Source: Leisingera caerulea DSM 24564 (lineage in GTDB: Bacteria > Pseudomonadota > Alphaproteobacteria > Rhodobacterales > Rhodobacteraceae). From it: a stretch of 64,000 nucleotides of DNA. The stretch is taken from assembly GCF_000473325.1 (NCBI RefSeq), contig NZ_KI421514.1:4340-68339 (forward strand), given 5' to 3'. This document shows, in pieces, positions 51,297-60,568 of the stretch (its first letter is position 1; each line of letters starts with the position of its first letter). A program made the translations under genes and the position numbers. The notes below the pieces were generated by a model. The model did no database searches and was not told the origin of the DNA. It saw only the letters and a list, made by a program, of their open reading frames with translations.

Positions 51297-52760
51297 TCAG
51301 CTGCCGCGCTTGTTCAAGTGCTTGGCCAGGGCTCCGGCGTTCTTGGCGCGCTTGCCTTTATAGGGGTTCTTGTCGCCCTGCCCGCGCATGTACAGGCGGA
51401 TCGGCGTGCCGGGCATATCGAAGTCTTCACGCAGCCCGTTGACCAGATAGCGGGTATAGCTTTCCGGCAGCTTATCGGGATGCGAGCACATCACCACAAA
51501 CCCCGGCGGGCGGCTTTTGGCCTGGGTCATGTAGCGCAGCTTGATACGCTTGCCCTGAGGCGCAGGCGGCGGGTGCTGTTCCAGCATGCCAACCAGCCAG
51601 CGGTTCAGCGCCGCAGTGGGGACACGCCGGTTCCAGGTGCCATAGGCGCGCATGATCGCCTCATGCAGCCGGTCCAGTCCTTTGCCGGTCTTGGCAGACA
51701 CCGTGACCAGCGGCGCGCCGCGCAGCTGCGGCAGCAGGCGGCCAAAAGCCTCCTTGAGGTCTCGCAGCTTTTCCTGCTTGTGCTCTTCAGCGTCCCATTT
51801 GTTGACCGCCACCACAACCGCGCGCCCCTCGCGCTCGGCCAGGTCGGCAATCCGCAGGTCCTGCTGTTCAAACGGGATGCTGGCATCCAGCAGCACCACC
51901 ACAACCTCGGCGAATTTCACCGCGCGCAGGCCGTCAGAGACAGAGAGCTTTTCCAGCTTCTCCTGCACCTTGGCCTTCTTGCGCATGCCGGCGGTGTCGA
52001 ACACCCGCATCGGCACATCTTTCCAGTTGATCTTGAGCGAGATCGCATCGCGGGTGATCCCGGCCTCGGGGCCGGTCAGCAGCCGCTCCTCGCCCAGAAT
52101 CTTGTTGATCAGCGTGGATTTTCCCGCGTTCGGGCGGCCCACCACGGCGACCTGCAGGGGCTTGGCGTCGGTCGGAACCGGAATGACTTCTTCCTCGTCC
52201 TCGCCAATCTCTTCATAAACCTCGACGTCGGTGTCCGGGGAATGGTCTTCGGCCTCGGCTTCGAATTTTTCGGCCAGCGGCTGCAGGATTCCGTAGAGGT
52301 CCGGCATCCCCTCGCCATGCTCGCCCGACAGCCGCAGCGGCTCGCCCAGACCCAGGCCATAAGCCTCCAGCACGCCAGCTTCAGCGGCGTTGCCCTCGGC
52401 TTTGTTGGCGGCCAGGATCACATGCGCGGACTTTCGGCGCAGGATGTCGGCAAAGATCTCATCCGTCGGGGTCACCCCGGTGCGCGCGTCGATCATGAAC
52501 AGGCAAATGTCGGCCATATCCACCGCCCGTTCTGTCAGGCGGCGCATGCGGCCTTCCAGCGAGTTGTCGGTGGCATCTTCAAGACCAGCGGTGTCGATCA
52601 CCGTGAACCGCAGATCCCCCAGCCGCGCCTCGCCCTCGCGCAGGTCGCGCGTCACGCCCGGCTGGTCGTCGACCAGGGCCAGCTTCTTGCCCACAAGGCG
52701 GTTGAACAGGGTGGACTTGCCCACATTGGGACGGCCCACGATGGCGAGGGTAAAGGACAT
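51297..52760 (-). CDS. der: GTPase Der (EngA), ribosome assembly
   Basis: A 487-residue protein with two tandem GTPase domains: first [12 protein letters not shown] (about 8-19), DTAGLED and NKAEG; second [12 protein letters not shown] (about 210), [10 protein letters not shown] and NKWD; and a C-terminal KH-like domain ([40 protein letters not shown]). The first domain has NKAE instead of the usual NKxD. Required for 50S assembly. Follows the bamB-like gene as in other proteobacteria. Confidence 0.97.
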   Translation of the reverse strand: MSFTLAIVGRPNVGKSTLFNRLVGKKLALVDDQPGVTRDLREGEARLGDLRFTVIDTAGLEDATDNSLEGRMRRLTERAVDMADICLFMIDARTGVTPTDEIFADILRRKSAHVILAANKAEGNAAEAGVLEAYGLGLGEPLRLSGEHGEGMPDLYGILQPLAEKFEAEAEDHSPDTDVEVYEEIGEDEEEVIPVPTDAKPLQVAVVGRPNAGKSTLINKILGEERLLTGPEAGITRDAISLKINWKDVPMRVFDTAGMRKKAKVQEKLEKLSVSDGLRAVKFAEVVVVLLDASIPFEQQDLRIADLAEREGRAVVVAVNKWDAEEHKQEKLRDLKEAFGRLLPQLRGAPLVTVSAKTGKGLDRLHEAIMRAYGTWNRRVPTAALNRWLVGMLEQHPPPAPQGKRIKLRYMTQAKSRPPGFVVMCSHPDKLPESYTRYLVNGLREDFDMPGTPIRLYMRGQGDKNPYKGKRAKNAGALAKHLNKRGS

Positions 52761-52832
52761 CAGACCAGCTTTCTGCGATTCAGACGCGGCTCATAGCGCA
52801 TCTGCGCGGCTTCCGCCACCCGGAAACACGGA

Positions 52833-54155
52833 TCAGCGGTAGGCCAGCAATTCACCGTTGGAGGAAACCACATAGAGCGTGCACCCCGCAACCACCGGCG
52901 CGGTGGTGGCGCCGCCCGGCACCTCCGCCGTGCGGGTCAGGCTGCCGTTAACAGGATTGAAGAACCGCAGCAGCCCGTCGTTGGAGGCCAGCACAATCTG
53001 CCCGCCTGCCAGCACCGGGCCATGATGCACATAGATCTTGCCGCGCTTGCCCGGCTTGTCCTTCACAAAGCCCGGCAGGTCCACGGCCCAGATCACCTCG
53101 CCCGTGCCCGCATCCAGGCGCAGCAGCTGGTTCAGGTCGCTGACCTGGAACAGGCTGCCGCCCGCAGGCCAGGCGGGGCCGGAGGCGCCTTCGCGCGCGG
53201 TCCACAGCCGGTCGCCGGTTGCCAGGTCGATGGCAACGGTGCGGCCCGAGTTGTTGCCCGCGTACAGCCGCTTGCCCGCAACCACCGGCGCGCCGGTCAC
53301 ATCGCTGATCCGCGACAGGGTCTGGCCCGTGCGCTGGCCGGCCACCGAGGCGCTCCAGCGGCGCAGGCCGCCGCGGCGGAAGGTGGCAATCAGATCACCG
53401 GAGCCAAAGGCAAAGATCGCGAGGTCATTGGTGACCACGGGGGCCGGCGCGCCCAGGATGTTGGCGGCCGAGGGCGAGGCCTCGATCTGCCAGGCAATGC
53501 GGCCATCCTTGGTATTGACCGCCCAGCCGGTGTCATCGCCAGCAACCAGATAGACCAGCCCGCCGCTGACCCGCGGCTGGCCGGAGCCGGTGGCCCCCAG
53601 TTCCTGCCGCCAGACCAGGCTGCCGTCTGAGGCGTTCAGCGCCGTCAGCACCCCGAAGCCAGAGGAGACATACAGCACGCCATTGTCATAGGCCAATCCG
53701 CCGCCTGTTGCCTGGCCTTCGTCATCCGCCGCCGGGATCAGTTCGCTTTGCCACAGCACCTGGCCCTGCGGCGACACCGCGGACACCCGCGCACCGCTGT
53801 CCAGAGTGTAGATGCGTCCGCCGCCGGCAACCGGCGTTGCGGTGATGCGCTGGCGGCGGCTGTCACCCTCACCGATCGAGGCAGACCAGATGCGCTGCGG
53901 CGCGGCAGAAAGCGCCGGATGCGCGGTGCGGCCCGCCTCGGCGCCATGTCCCTGGGCCCACTCCGCGTTAGCAACCTGTCCGGGCAGGGAAATGGGACGT
54001 GCCTGGTTCACCACCTCCACGGCAGCATCGGGACGGATATCCTCGCGCTCGCCGCGCAGGATAATCTCCTCCTCGCCGCAGGCGGCCAGAACGGCCATGG
54101 CTGCTGTTGTGCACAGAAGACCCCGTACCCGGGAGAAAGTCTTGGTTATTGTCAT
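52833..54155 (-). CDS. bamB: BamB-like PQQ beta-propeller lipoprotein
   Basis: A 440-residue outer-membrane lipoprotein: signal peptide with lipobox VLAAC (Cys26), then several WD/PQQ-like blades (RIYTLDSGARVSAVSPQGQVLWQSEL; VLYVSSGFGVLTALNASDGSLVWRQEL; KRLYAGNNSGRTVAIDLATGDRLWTA). It would be the BamB part of the outer-membrane protein assembly complex; the alpha version diverges from E. coli. The yfgM-bamB-der order supports the call. I start at MTITKTF, since the longer frame lacks a signal peptide. Confidence 0.88.
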   Translation of the reverse strand: MTITKTFSRVRGLLCTTAAMAVLAACGEEEIILRGEREDIRPDAAVEVVNQARPISLPGQVANAEWAQGHGAEAGRTAHPALSAAPQRIWSASIGEGDSRRQRITATPVAGGGRIYTLDSGARVSAVSPQGQVLWQSELIPAADDEGQATGGGLAYDNGVLYVSSGFGVLTALNASDGSLVWRQELGATGSGQPRVSGGLVYLVAGDDTGWAVNTKDGRIAWQIEASPSAANILGAPAPVVTNDLAIFAFGSGDLIATFRRGGLRRWSASVAGQRTGQTLSRISDVTGAPVVAGKRLYAGNNSGRTVAIDLATGDRLWTAREGASGPAWPAGGSLFQVSDLNQLLRLDAGTGEVIWAVDLPGFVKDKPGKRGKIYVHHGPVLAGGQIVLASNDGLLRFFNPVNGSLTRTAEVPGGATTAPVVAGCTLYVVSSNGELLAYR

Positions 54156-54207
54156 TGCCCTGCCCTGTATGCCGTAGTCTTCCGCAAGTTCCCATCCGCG
54201 GAGCGCC

Positions 54208-54879
54208 TTACCCCTCTGGCGCAGCGTCCCCCTCCAGGGAGCCGCCGAGCGCCACAATCACCTGAGACGCGCGGTCTTTCAAGTCTCCGCTTACCCCGGC
54301 ATCAGCCGCAATCTCCCGCAGCCGGGCAATAGCGGCCTCGTTGTTGCCTTCCTCGATGTCCAGCAGCGCCAGCTGCTCGGACGCCAGCAGCGCCAGCGGC
54401 GCACCGGGCTGGGCCAGGGCTTCATACTGCAGGCGGCGGTCCGCGGCGCTCAGGCTGTCCGCCTGCAGCGACAGCGCCTTGAAGCTGGCGATATGGCGGT
54501 AGATCAGCGGCAGCTCGCCGTTCACGGCGACGGCTTCCAGCCGGGCCACTGCCTCGGCGGACTTGCCCGACTCGGCCAGCGCGCCGGCTTCCAGCATCTT
54601 GACGACAGCTGTCCCGCCAGCGCCTTCAGCGGTCACCGCCGCCAGCGCCGCGGCCTGATCATCGCTGCCCTCGGTTTCCAGCGCCGCAGTGATCCGGTCG
54701 CCCAGATCCTCTGCCGCCGCGCGCTCCTGCGCCTTGTTGTATTCGCGGAACGCCGCGCCGCCGACGATCAGCGCCACAGCCACGCCGCCGATCCAGCCAT
54801 AGCGCTTCAGCATCAGGAAAAGCCGGTCACGGCGGACCTCTTCGGTCACCTCGTCGATAAAGCTGTCGGTATCGCTCAT
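54208..54879 (-). CDS. YfgM-like tetratricopeptide membrane protein
   Basis: A 223-residue protein with one helix (about 29-44, GWIGGVAVALIVGGAAFREY) after a cytoplasmic N-terminus and a TPR_21-type periplasmic domain rich in Ala/Glu helices (AALAAVTAEGAGGTAVVKMLEAGALAESGKSAEAVARLEAV). YfgM assists proteins leaving the Sec translocon. Position before bamB-der matches the conserved order. Confidence 0.9.
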   Translation of the reverse strand: MSDTDSFIDEVTEEVRRDRLFLMLKRYGWIGGVAVALIVGGAAFREYNKAQERAAAEDLGDRITAALETEGSDDQAAALAAVTAEGAGGTAVVKMLEAGALAESGKSAEAVARLEAVAVNGELPLIYRHIASFKALSLQADSLSAADRRLQYEALAQPGAPLALLASEQLALLDIEEGNNEAAIARLREIAADAGVSGDLKDRASQVIVALGGSLEGDAAPEG

Positions 54880-55028
54880 GAAAAGCCCCTGATATGCGCG
54901 GCCCGGGCCTGCGCCCCGGCCGGTATTGAATGCGTCGCGCCCCTCTTAACCCGGCTCAAACGCCAAGCCAAGTGGCCCGTTTGCATCAGAAACATCCGCA
55001 TTGGCGCCGGAAAAGCAAGAAATGTGAA

Positions 55029-55046
55029 CTAAACCACTTAGTTTAG
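55029..55046. promoter_or_regulatory. Palindrome upstream of the RND efflux genes (TetR-type operator candidate)
   Basis: CTAAAC-CACTTA-GTTTAG, perfect 6-bp arms in a locally AT-rich leader 120 bp before the adaptor ATG. Such dyads usually bind TetR- or MarR-type repressors of efflux operons. No regulator gene is next to it in the window. The dyad is seen; its factor is inferred. Confidence 0.5.
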
Positions 55047-55167
55047 AATGGACATATCCTATATCAGGTCTATCACATACGCGCGACTCTCCTTGTACTC
55101 AGCCCTGCCGCCGGCGGCCCAGGAGCACAGCGCACAGGGAGCTGACAGGAATAAGGAAAGGCCCGAC

Positions 55168-56283
55168 ATGCGTATCATTCCGATGCTGACCGCAGTGGTG
55201 GTGACAGCCAGCCTCTATATGGTGGTCATTCAGCGTGACGAACTGATGGCCTTTGCCCGCGGCGAGGATGCCCCAGACGCAGCCCAAAGCGAAACGGAAG
55301 CTGCTGAAGGCCAAGATGCAGCCCAAGCCGAAGACACGCGCGTCGGGGTCGTGGCCCTGCAAAGCAAGGCGCGCACCATCGGCAACGCAGTAATCCTGCG
55401 CGGCCAGACCCAGGCAATCCGCCAGGTGGAGGTGCGGGCCGAGACCACCTCAACCGTGATTTCCGAACCGCTGCGCAAGGGCGCCCACGTTGAGCAGGGC
55501 GATGTGCTGTGCCAGCTGGACCCGGGCACCCGCGATGCCGCGCTGCAAGAAGCGCAGGCACGGCTGAAGGAAGCCCAGATCAATCTCACCGCCGCCTCCA
55601 AACTGTCTGAAGGCGGCTATGCCTCGGAGACCCGGCTGGCCGCCTCCGAAGCCGCGGAGCGCACTGCCATTGCCGCGGTTGCCGCCGCGGAAAAGGAAAT
55701 GGAGCGGCTGACGATCAAAGCCCCGTTCGCGGGCCTGCTGGAAAGCGACACTGCGGAACTTGGCAGCCTGCTGCAGCCCGGCAGCCTGTGCGGCACCGTG
55801 ATCCAGCTCGATACCATCAAGCTGGTAGGCTATGTGCCGGAGGCAGAGGTCAACAAGGTGGAACTGGGCGCAACCGCAGGTGCAGAGCTGTCCACCGGCC
55901 AGACGGTTCAGGGCAAGGTTACCTTCCTCAGCCGCTCCGCCGACCCTACCACCCGCACCTTTGAGGTCGAGATTACGGTGCCGAACCAGGACCTCAGCAT
56001 CCGCGACGGCCAGACCGCAGACATCGCGATTTCCTCGGCCGGTTCCTTGGCGCACAAGCTGCCGCAATCGGCGCTGACGCTGAACAACGAGGGCCAGCTG
56101 GGCGTTCGCGTTGTCGGATCCGACAGCACCGTGGTATTCTACCCCGTGCAGCTTCTGCGGGATGAGGCCGACGGCGTCTGGCTCGGCGGCCTGCCCGAAA
56201 CCGCCGACGTGATTGTCGTGGGACAGGACTTTGTGACCGAAGGCGTCGCCGTGGCGGCCACCTACCGGGAGACTGAACAGTGA
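55168..56283 (+). CDS. RND efflux periplasmic adaptor (membrane fusion protein)
   Basis: A 371-residue adaptor with an N-terminal membrane anchor (IIPMLTAVVVTASLYMVVI), an acidic linker, a lipoyl half-motif (VEVRAETTSTVISEPLRKGAHVEQGDVLCQLDP), a coiled-coil hairpin (AALQEAQARLKEAQINLTAASKLSEGG) and beta-barrel/MP domains (LVGYVPEAEVNKVELGATAGAEL). It links the permease to an outer-membrane channel. The ATG with AAGGAAAGG upstream is preferred over 40 codons of extension. Stop overlaps the permease start (GTGA). Confidence 0.93.
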   Translation: MRIIPMLTAVVVTASLYMVVIQRDELMAFARGEDAPDAAQSETEAAEGQDAAQAEDTRVGVVALQSKARTIGNAVILRGQTQAIRQVEVRAETTSTVISEPLRKGAHVEQGDVLCQLDPGTRDAALQEAQARLKEAQINLTAASKLSEGGYASETRLAASEAAERTAIAAVAAAEKEMERLTIKAPFAGLLESDTAELGSLLQPGSLCGTVIQLDTIKLVGYVPEAEVNKVELGATAGAELSTGQTVQGKVTFLSRSADPTTRTFEVEITVPNQDLSIRDGQTADIAISSAGSLAHKLPQSALTLNNEGQLGVRVVGSDSTVVFYPVQLLRDEADGVWLGGLPETADVIVVGQDFVTEGVAVAATYRETEQ

Positions 56284-59200
56284 TTGGCATCGTCGATTGG
56301 GCCGCCGGCCGCGCCCGGATGGTCCTCGCCTTCATCGCTATCTCGCTGCTTGTCGGCGGCTTCGCTTATTCAATGCTGCCCAAAGAGGGCGAGCCGGATA
56401 TCGAAATCCCGGCCCTGTTCATCTCAGTCCCCTTCCCCGGCATCTCTGCCGAGGACGCAGAATCCCTGATGGTCAAGGTGATGGAGACCGAGCTTGCCGA
56501 TCTCGACGGGCTCGATAAGATGACCTCCACCGCCGCCGAAGGCTATGCCGGGGTAGCGCTGGAGTTTGAATTCGGCTGGGACAAGACCGCCATCATGGCC
56601 GACGTGCGCGACGCCATGGACAAGGCGGAGGCAGAGTTCCCGGAAGGCGCCGAGAAATACTCGATCACCGAGATCAACTTCTCCGAATTCCCGATCGTCA
56701 TCGTGAACCTGACCGGCGCCGTGCCGGAACGGACGATGGCGCGAATTGCCAAGGACTTGCAGGACGACCTTGAGGCGCTGGATGCAGTGCTGGAGGCAGG
56801 CATTGCAGGCAACCGCGACGAGATGGTCGAGGTGCTGATCGACCCGCTTCGGCTGGAGGCCTACAACGTCACCGCGCTGGAGCTGATCAATGTGGTGCAG
56901 AACAACAACCAGCTGATCGCGGCGGGTGAGGTCGAGACCAGCCAGGGCGCGTTCTCGGTTAAGATCCCCTCCTCCTTCGACGACGTGAAGGACATCTATC
57001 AGCTGCCGGTCAAAACCAACGGCGACCGCGTGGTCACCTTGGGTGAGCTGGCGCAGATCAACTTCACCTTCGAGGACCGCGAGGGCACCGCCCGCTTCAA
57101 CGGCGAGGACACGGTGGCCCTGCAGGTGGTCAAGCGCAAAGGGTACAACCTGATCGACACCGTCAATCTGGTGAAGACGACCCTGGAAAAATCCAAATCC
57201 AAATGGCCGCCGGAACTGCGCGCAGCGGTCCAGGTCGGCACCTCCAACGACCAGAGCCGCGTTGTCGGCTCCATGGTCAGCCAGCTGGAAGGCTCGGTCC
57301 TGACCGCCATCGCGCTGGTGATGATCGTGGTGCTGTCGGCGCTTGGCAGCCGCGCGGCGCTCTTGGTCGGCTTTGCGATCCCGACGTCGTTCCTGCTGTG
57401 TTTCGCGCTGCTTGCGCTGATGGGCATCTCGATCTCCAACATCGTGATGTTCGGCCTGATCCTTGCCGTGGGGATGCTGGTCGATGGCGCCATCGTGGTG
57501 GTGGAATACGCCGACAAGCGCATCAAGGAAGGCACCGGCCCGATGCACGCCTATGTCGAGGCGGCGCAGCGGATGTTTTGGCCCATTGTGTCCTCTACCG
57601 CGACCACGCTCTGCGCCTTCCTGCCGATGCTGTTCTGGCCCGGCGTGCCGGGTGAGTTCATGGGCATGCTTCCGGTCACCCTGATCTTCGTGCTGTCGGC
57701 CTCGCTGGTGGTGGCGCTGATCTACCTGCCCGTGATGGGCGGTGTCACCGGCCGTATCAGCCGCACGTTCGAGGGCGCTTCCCACGGCCTGCGGATGATC
57801 GCACCCTGGTGGCTGCGCGCGGCTCTGGTGCCGGTCTCCATGTGGGGCATGTTTGCAGGCGCGATGCAGATGCTGAACCCCTCCTACCTGCTGGGAGAGG
57901 GAACTGGCCCGATGGCGGGTGTGCTGTTCGGCGGGCTGGTCTTTACGCTCGCAGCCTTTGCCGCCTCGATCACCCTCAGCTCGGTCAAGGTGGAGCGCGA
58001 GGAAACAGAGGTCGCTCCCGGCTACCACCACACCCCGTTCGGCCATGTGATCAAGTTCATCGCCGGCAACCCGGTGATGCCCATCGTGACGGTCGCCGCC
58101 GTGGGTTTCGCGATCATGACCGTGTTCTCGATGTTCAGCGAAAACAACTATGGCGTTGAATTCTTCGTCGACTCGGAGCCGGAACAGGCCACCGCCTATG
58201 TCCGCGCCCGCGGCAACATCTCGCTGCACGAAAAGGACGAGATGGTGCGCGCCGCCGAGGAGGTCATTCTGGATCACCATGCGGTGATCAATGTGTTCTC
58301 CTTTGCCGGCGACGGCGGCCTGAACACTGACAGCTCCGGGGCACAACTGCCGCCGGACACTATCGGCCAGGTGCAGTTCGAGATCATCCCGTGGGAGGAA
58401 CGCCCCACCGAAACGGAGCCCCTGAACGGCTGGTTCGGCGCTCTGCTGAGCAAATACCTCGGCTTTGAAAAGGAAATCATCGCCGAAGAATATGACGGCA
58501 ACACCGTGATCGACCAGTTGAACGCCCAGCTGGCCAAGCTGCCCGGTTTCGAGGTCGAGGTGCGCGCCCTGGCACAGGGTCCTGCCTCCGGCAAGCCGGT
58601 GCATCTGCGCCTGCGCGGCGACGGCTGGGAAGACTTGACCAGCGCCACCCTGGCCGCACGGGAGCAGTTCGAGAACACCCCCGGCCTGATCCTGATCGAA
58701 GACAGCCTGCCCCTGCCCGGCATCGACTGGCAGATCAATGTGGATGTCGAAAAGGCCGGCCGCTACGGCGCCGATGTGGCGACCGTGGGCGCGATGGTGC
58801 AGCTGGTCACCCGCGGCATCCTGCTGGACACCATGCGGGTCGACAGCTCCGACGAGGAGATCGAGATCCGCGTCCGCCTGCCGGAACAGGACCGGGTGCT
58901 GTCGACGCTGGACAACCTCAAGGTCCGCACTTCCGACGGGCTGGTGCCGCTCTCGAACTTCGTAACCCGCCAGCCGGTGCCGAAACTGGCGCAGATCAAC
59001 CGCATCGGCCAGGAACGGTTCTATGACGTCAAGGCGGATGTGGAAGCCGGTCTGAACAAGGTCATCCTTGAGGATCCGGACACCGGTGAAATGACCCGCC
59101 TGGCCCTGCTGAAGGAAGTGCCTGAGGGCACGGCTGCCAACGGCGACAGCCTCACTGCCCCGAACGGCCGGCTGATGGAACTGGTGACGCTCACTGGCGC

Positions 59201-60116
59201 AGACAGCTTTGACGCGGTGCTGGACGCCTTGGACAACGGCGCCAAGATCAGCCCGGTGAACCCGAACGAGCGGATTGCGGTCATCACCGAATGGCTGGAG
59301 ACCGAGCCGCTGCCGCGCAGCATTGCCTGGGAATGGACCGGCGACCAGGAGGAGCAGGAGGAATCCGGTGCCTTCCTGTCCAAGGCCTTTGCCGGCGCGC
59401 TGGCGCTGATGTTCGTGATCCTGCTGGCGCAGTTCAACAGCTTCTACAACTCTGTGCTGGTGCTCTTGGCGGTGGTACTGTCCACCACCGGCGTGCTGAT
59501 CGGCATGATGGTGATGCAGCAGCCGTTCTCGATCATCATGACCGGCACCGGCATCGTGGCGCTGGCGGGAATTGTTGTGAACAACAACATCGTTCTGATC
59601 GACACCTATCAGGAGTTCAGCCAGCAGATGCCGCGGCTTGAGGCAATCATCCGCACCGCCGAGGCACGTATCCGCCCGGTGCTGCTGACCACCATCACCA
59701 CGATGGCGGGCCTCACTCCGATGATGTTCGGGGTCAGCCTCGACTTCATCAACGGCGGCTACTCAATCGACAGCCCCACCGCGCTGTGGTGGAAACAGCT
59801 GGCAACTGCTGTTGTCTTCGGACTTGGCATTGCCACCGTGCTGACCCTGGTGGTGACCCCGTCGCTGCTGGCGATCCGGGTATGGTTCTCCACCTATATG
59901 CACATGCTGGGCCGGGCGCTGTCGCGCCTCACCCGCGGCCGTTCCAGCCGCATCGCGCAGGATTCGCGCCTGTTCAAAAAGGCCCGCGCCCTGCCGAGCA
60001 CGGAAATCCTGTGGGAGGGTGACGAGACCGCCGCCCCGGCAGAACCGGAGCCTCAGGCAGAAGACGACGATGAGCCCTCGCCGCCCTCTGAAGGCAGGCT
60101 GCGCGCCGCCGAGTAA
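56280..60116 (+). CDS. RND-family efflux permease
   Basis: A 1,278-residue inner-membrane proton/drug antiporter with the usual 12 helices and two large periplasmic loops. TM4 contains GLILAVGMLVDGAIVVVEYADKR with the proton-relay Asp, and TM10-11 regions GTGIVALAGIVVNNNIVLIDTYQEF and TTITTMAGLTPMMFG match the family. It is longer than AcrB (1,049) because of extra segments between helices and an acidic C-terminal tail (PAEPEPQAEDDDEPSPPSEG). GTG start coupled to the adaptor. No outer-membrane channel gene follows; substrate unknown. Confidence 0.94.
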   Translation: MIGIVDWAAGRARMVLAFIAISLLVGGFAYSMLPKEGEPDIEIPALFISVPFPGISAEDAESLMVKVMETELADLDGLDKMTSTAAEGYAGVALEFEFGWDKTAIMADVRDAMDKAEAEFPEGAEKYSITEINFSEFPIVIVNLTGAVPERTMARIAKDLQDDLEALDAVLEAGIAGNRDEMVEVLIDPLRLEAYNVTALELINVVQNNNQLIAAGEVETSQGAFSVKIPSSFDDVKDIYQLPVKTNGDRVVTLGELAQINFTFEDREGTARFNGEDTVALQVVKRKGYNLIDTVNLVKTTLEKSKSKWPPELRAAVQVGTSNDQSRVVGSMVSQLEGSVLTAIALVMIVVLSALGSRAALLVGFAIPTSFLLCFALLALMGISISNIVMFGLILAVGMLVDGAIVVVEYADKRIKEGTGPMHAYVEAAQRMFWPIVSSTATTLCAFLPMLFWPGVPGEFMGMLPVTLIFVLSASLVVALIYLPVMGGVTGRISRTFEGASHGLRMIAPWWLRAALVPVSMWGMFAGAMQMLNPSYLLGEGTGPMAGVLFGGLVFTLAAFAASITLSSVKVEREETEVAPGYHHTPFGHVIKFIAGNPVMPIVTVAAVGFAIMTVFSMFSENNYGVEFFVDSEPEQATAYVRARGNISLHEKDEMVRAAEEVILDHHAVINVFSFAGDGGLNTDSSGAQLPPDTIGQVQFEIIPWEERPTETEPLNGWFGALLSKYLGFEKEIIAEEYDGNTVIDQLNAQLAKLPGFEVEVRALAQGPASGKPVHLRLRGDGWEDLTSATLAAREQFENTPGLILIEDSLPLPGIDWQINVDVEKAGRYGADVATVGAMVQLVTRGILLDTMRVDSSDEEIEIRVRLPEQDRVLSTLDNLKVRTSDGLVPLSNFVTRQPVPKLAQINRIGQERFYDVKADVEAGLNKVILEDPDTGEMTRLALLKEVPEGTAANGDSLTAPNGRLMELVTLTGADSFDAVLDALDNGAKISPVNPNERIAVITEWLETEPLPRSIAWEWTGDQEEQEESGAFLSKAFAGALALMFVILLAQFNSFYNSVLVLLAVVLSTTGVLIGMMVMQQPFSIIMTGTGIVALAGIVVNNNIVLIDTYQEFSQQMPRLEAIIRTAEARIRPVLLTTITTMAGLTPMMFGVSLDFINGGYSIDSPTALWWKQLATAVVFGLGIATVLTLVVTPSLLAIRVWFSTYMHMLGRALSRLTRGRSSRIAQDSRLFKKARALPSTEILWEGDETAAPAEPEPQAEDDDEPSPPSEGRLRAAE

Positions 60117-60121
60117 TCAGC

Positions 60122-60147
60122 GCCCCGCCAATTGGCGGGGCATTTTT
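60122..60147 (+). terminator. Terminator of the RND operon
   Basis: GCCCCGCC-AATT-GGCGGGGC is a 20-bp perfect palindrome followed by A and T5. It lies just after the permease stop. Confidence 0.93.
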
Positions 60148-60568
60148 CATTTCAGCCCTCAACTCTGCCTCAAGCCGGCGCCCGCATAGCACCGGAACAC
60201 GCACCGCTTGCCGGCTGCTTGCTGTCGCAGCCATGTTTTTTCCCGAAAATTGCGCCTACCCGGGAAAAACCTGCGCCGCCTTCAAGCTCGCGAACATCCA
60301 CCGGCAACCTTCTGAAAAACTTGAGTATTTCAGAAAGGCCCAGGCCATCGGCCACAATAATAAATGACTCCCGCTCATACCTTTGCAACGGTTTGCGGCA
60401 GCAGGCGCCACTGGATGACGCAAACGCAGCATCCAAAAATTCCACGTGATTTCAAAGGTTTTCAGGCCAATGCAAACGTTCACAGTTTGTTAGCCCCTGC
60501 GTGCAACGGAGCGTCAGGAGCCCAAGTACCGCCGCTCCGCATTGTCTTACTGGTTGGGAAAGAGAAGA
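60148..60568. other. Long leader before the NIT-type chemoreceptor
   Basis: About 420 bases without a supported gene. A leftward frame of 91 codons (60,170-60,445) exists but has no ribosome site or recognisable product. The DNA is less GC-rich than the flanks and presumably carries the chemoreceptor promoter. No clear riboswitch or palindrome was found. Confidence 0.55.

Noticed and set aside
56424..58604. Long reading frame (726 codons) on the minus strand inside the RND permease gene
   Set aside because: High-GC antisense shadow: the plus-strand frame encodes a clear RND protein, and the shadow has no ribosome site or domain.
60170..60445. 91-codon minus-strand frame in the leader before the last chemoreceptor
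   Set aside because: No ribosome site, no recognisable fold, and it would lie alone in a promoter region; kept only as a comment.
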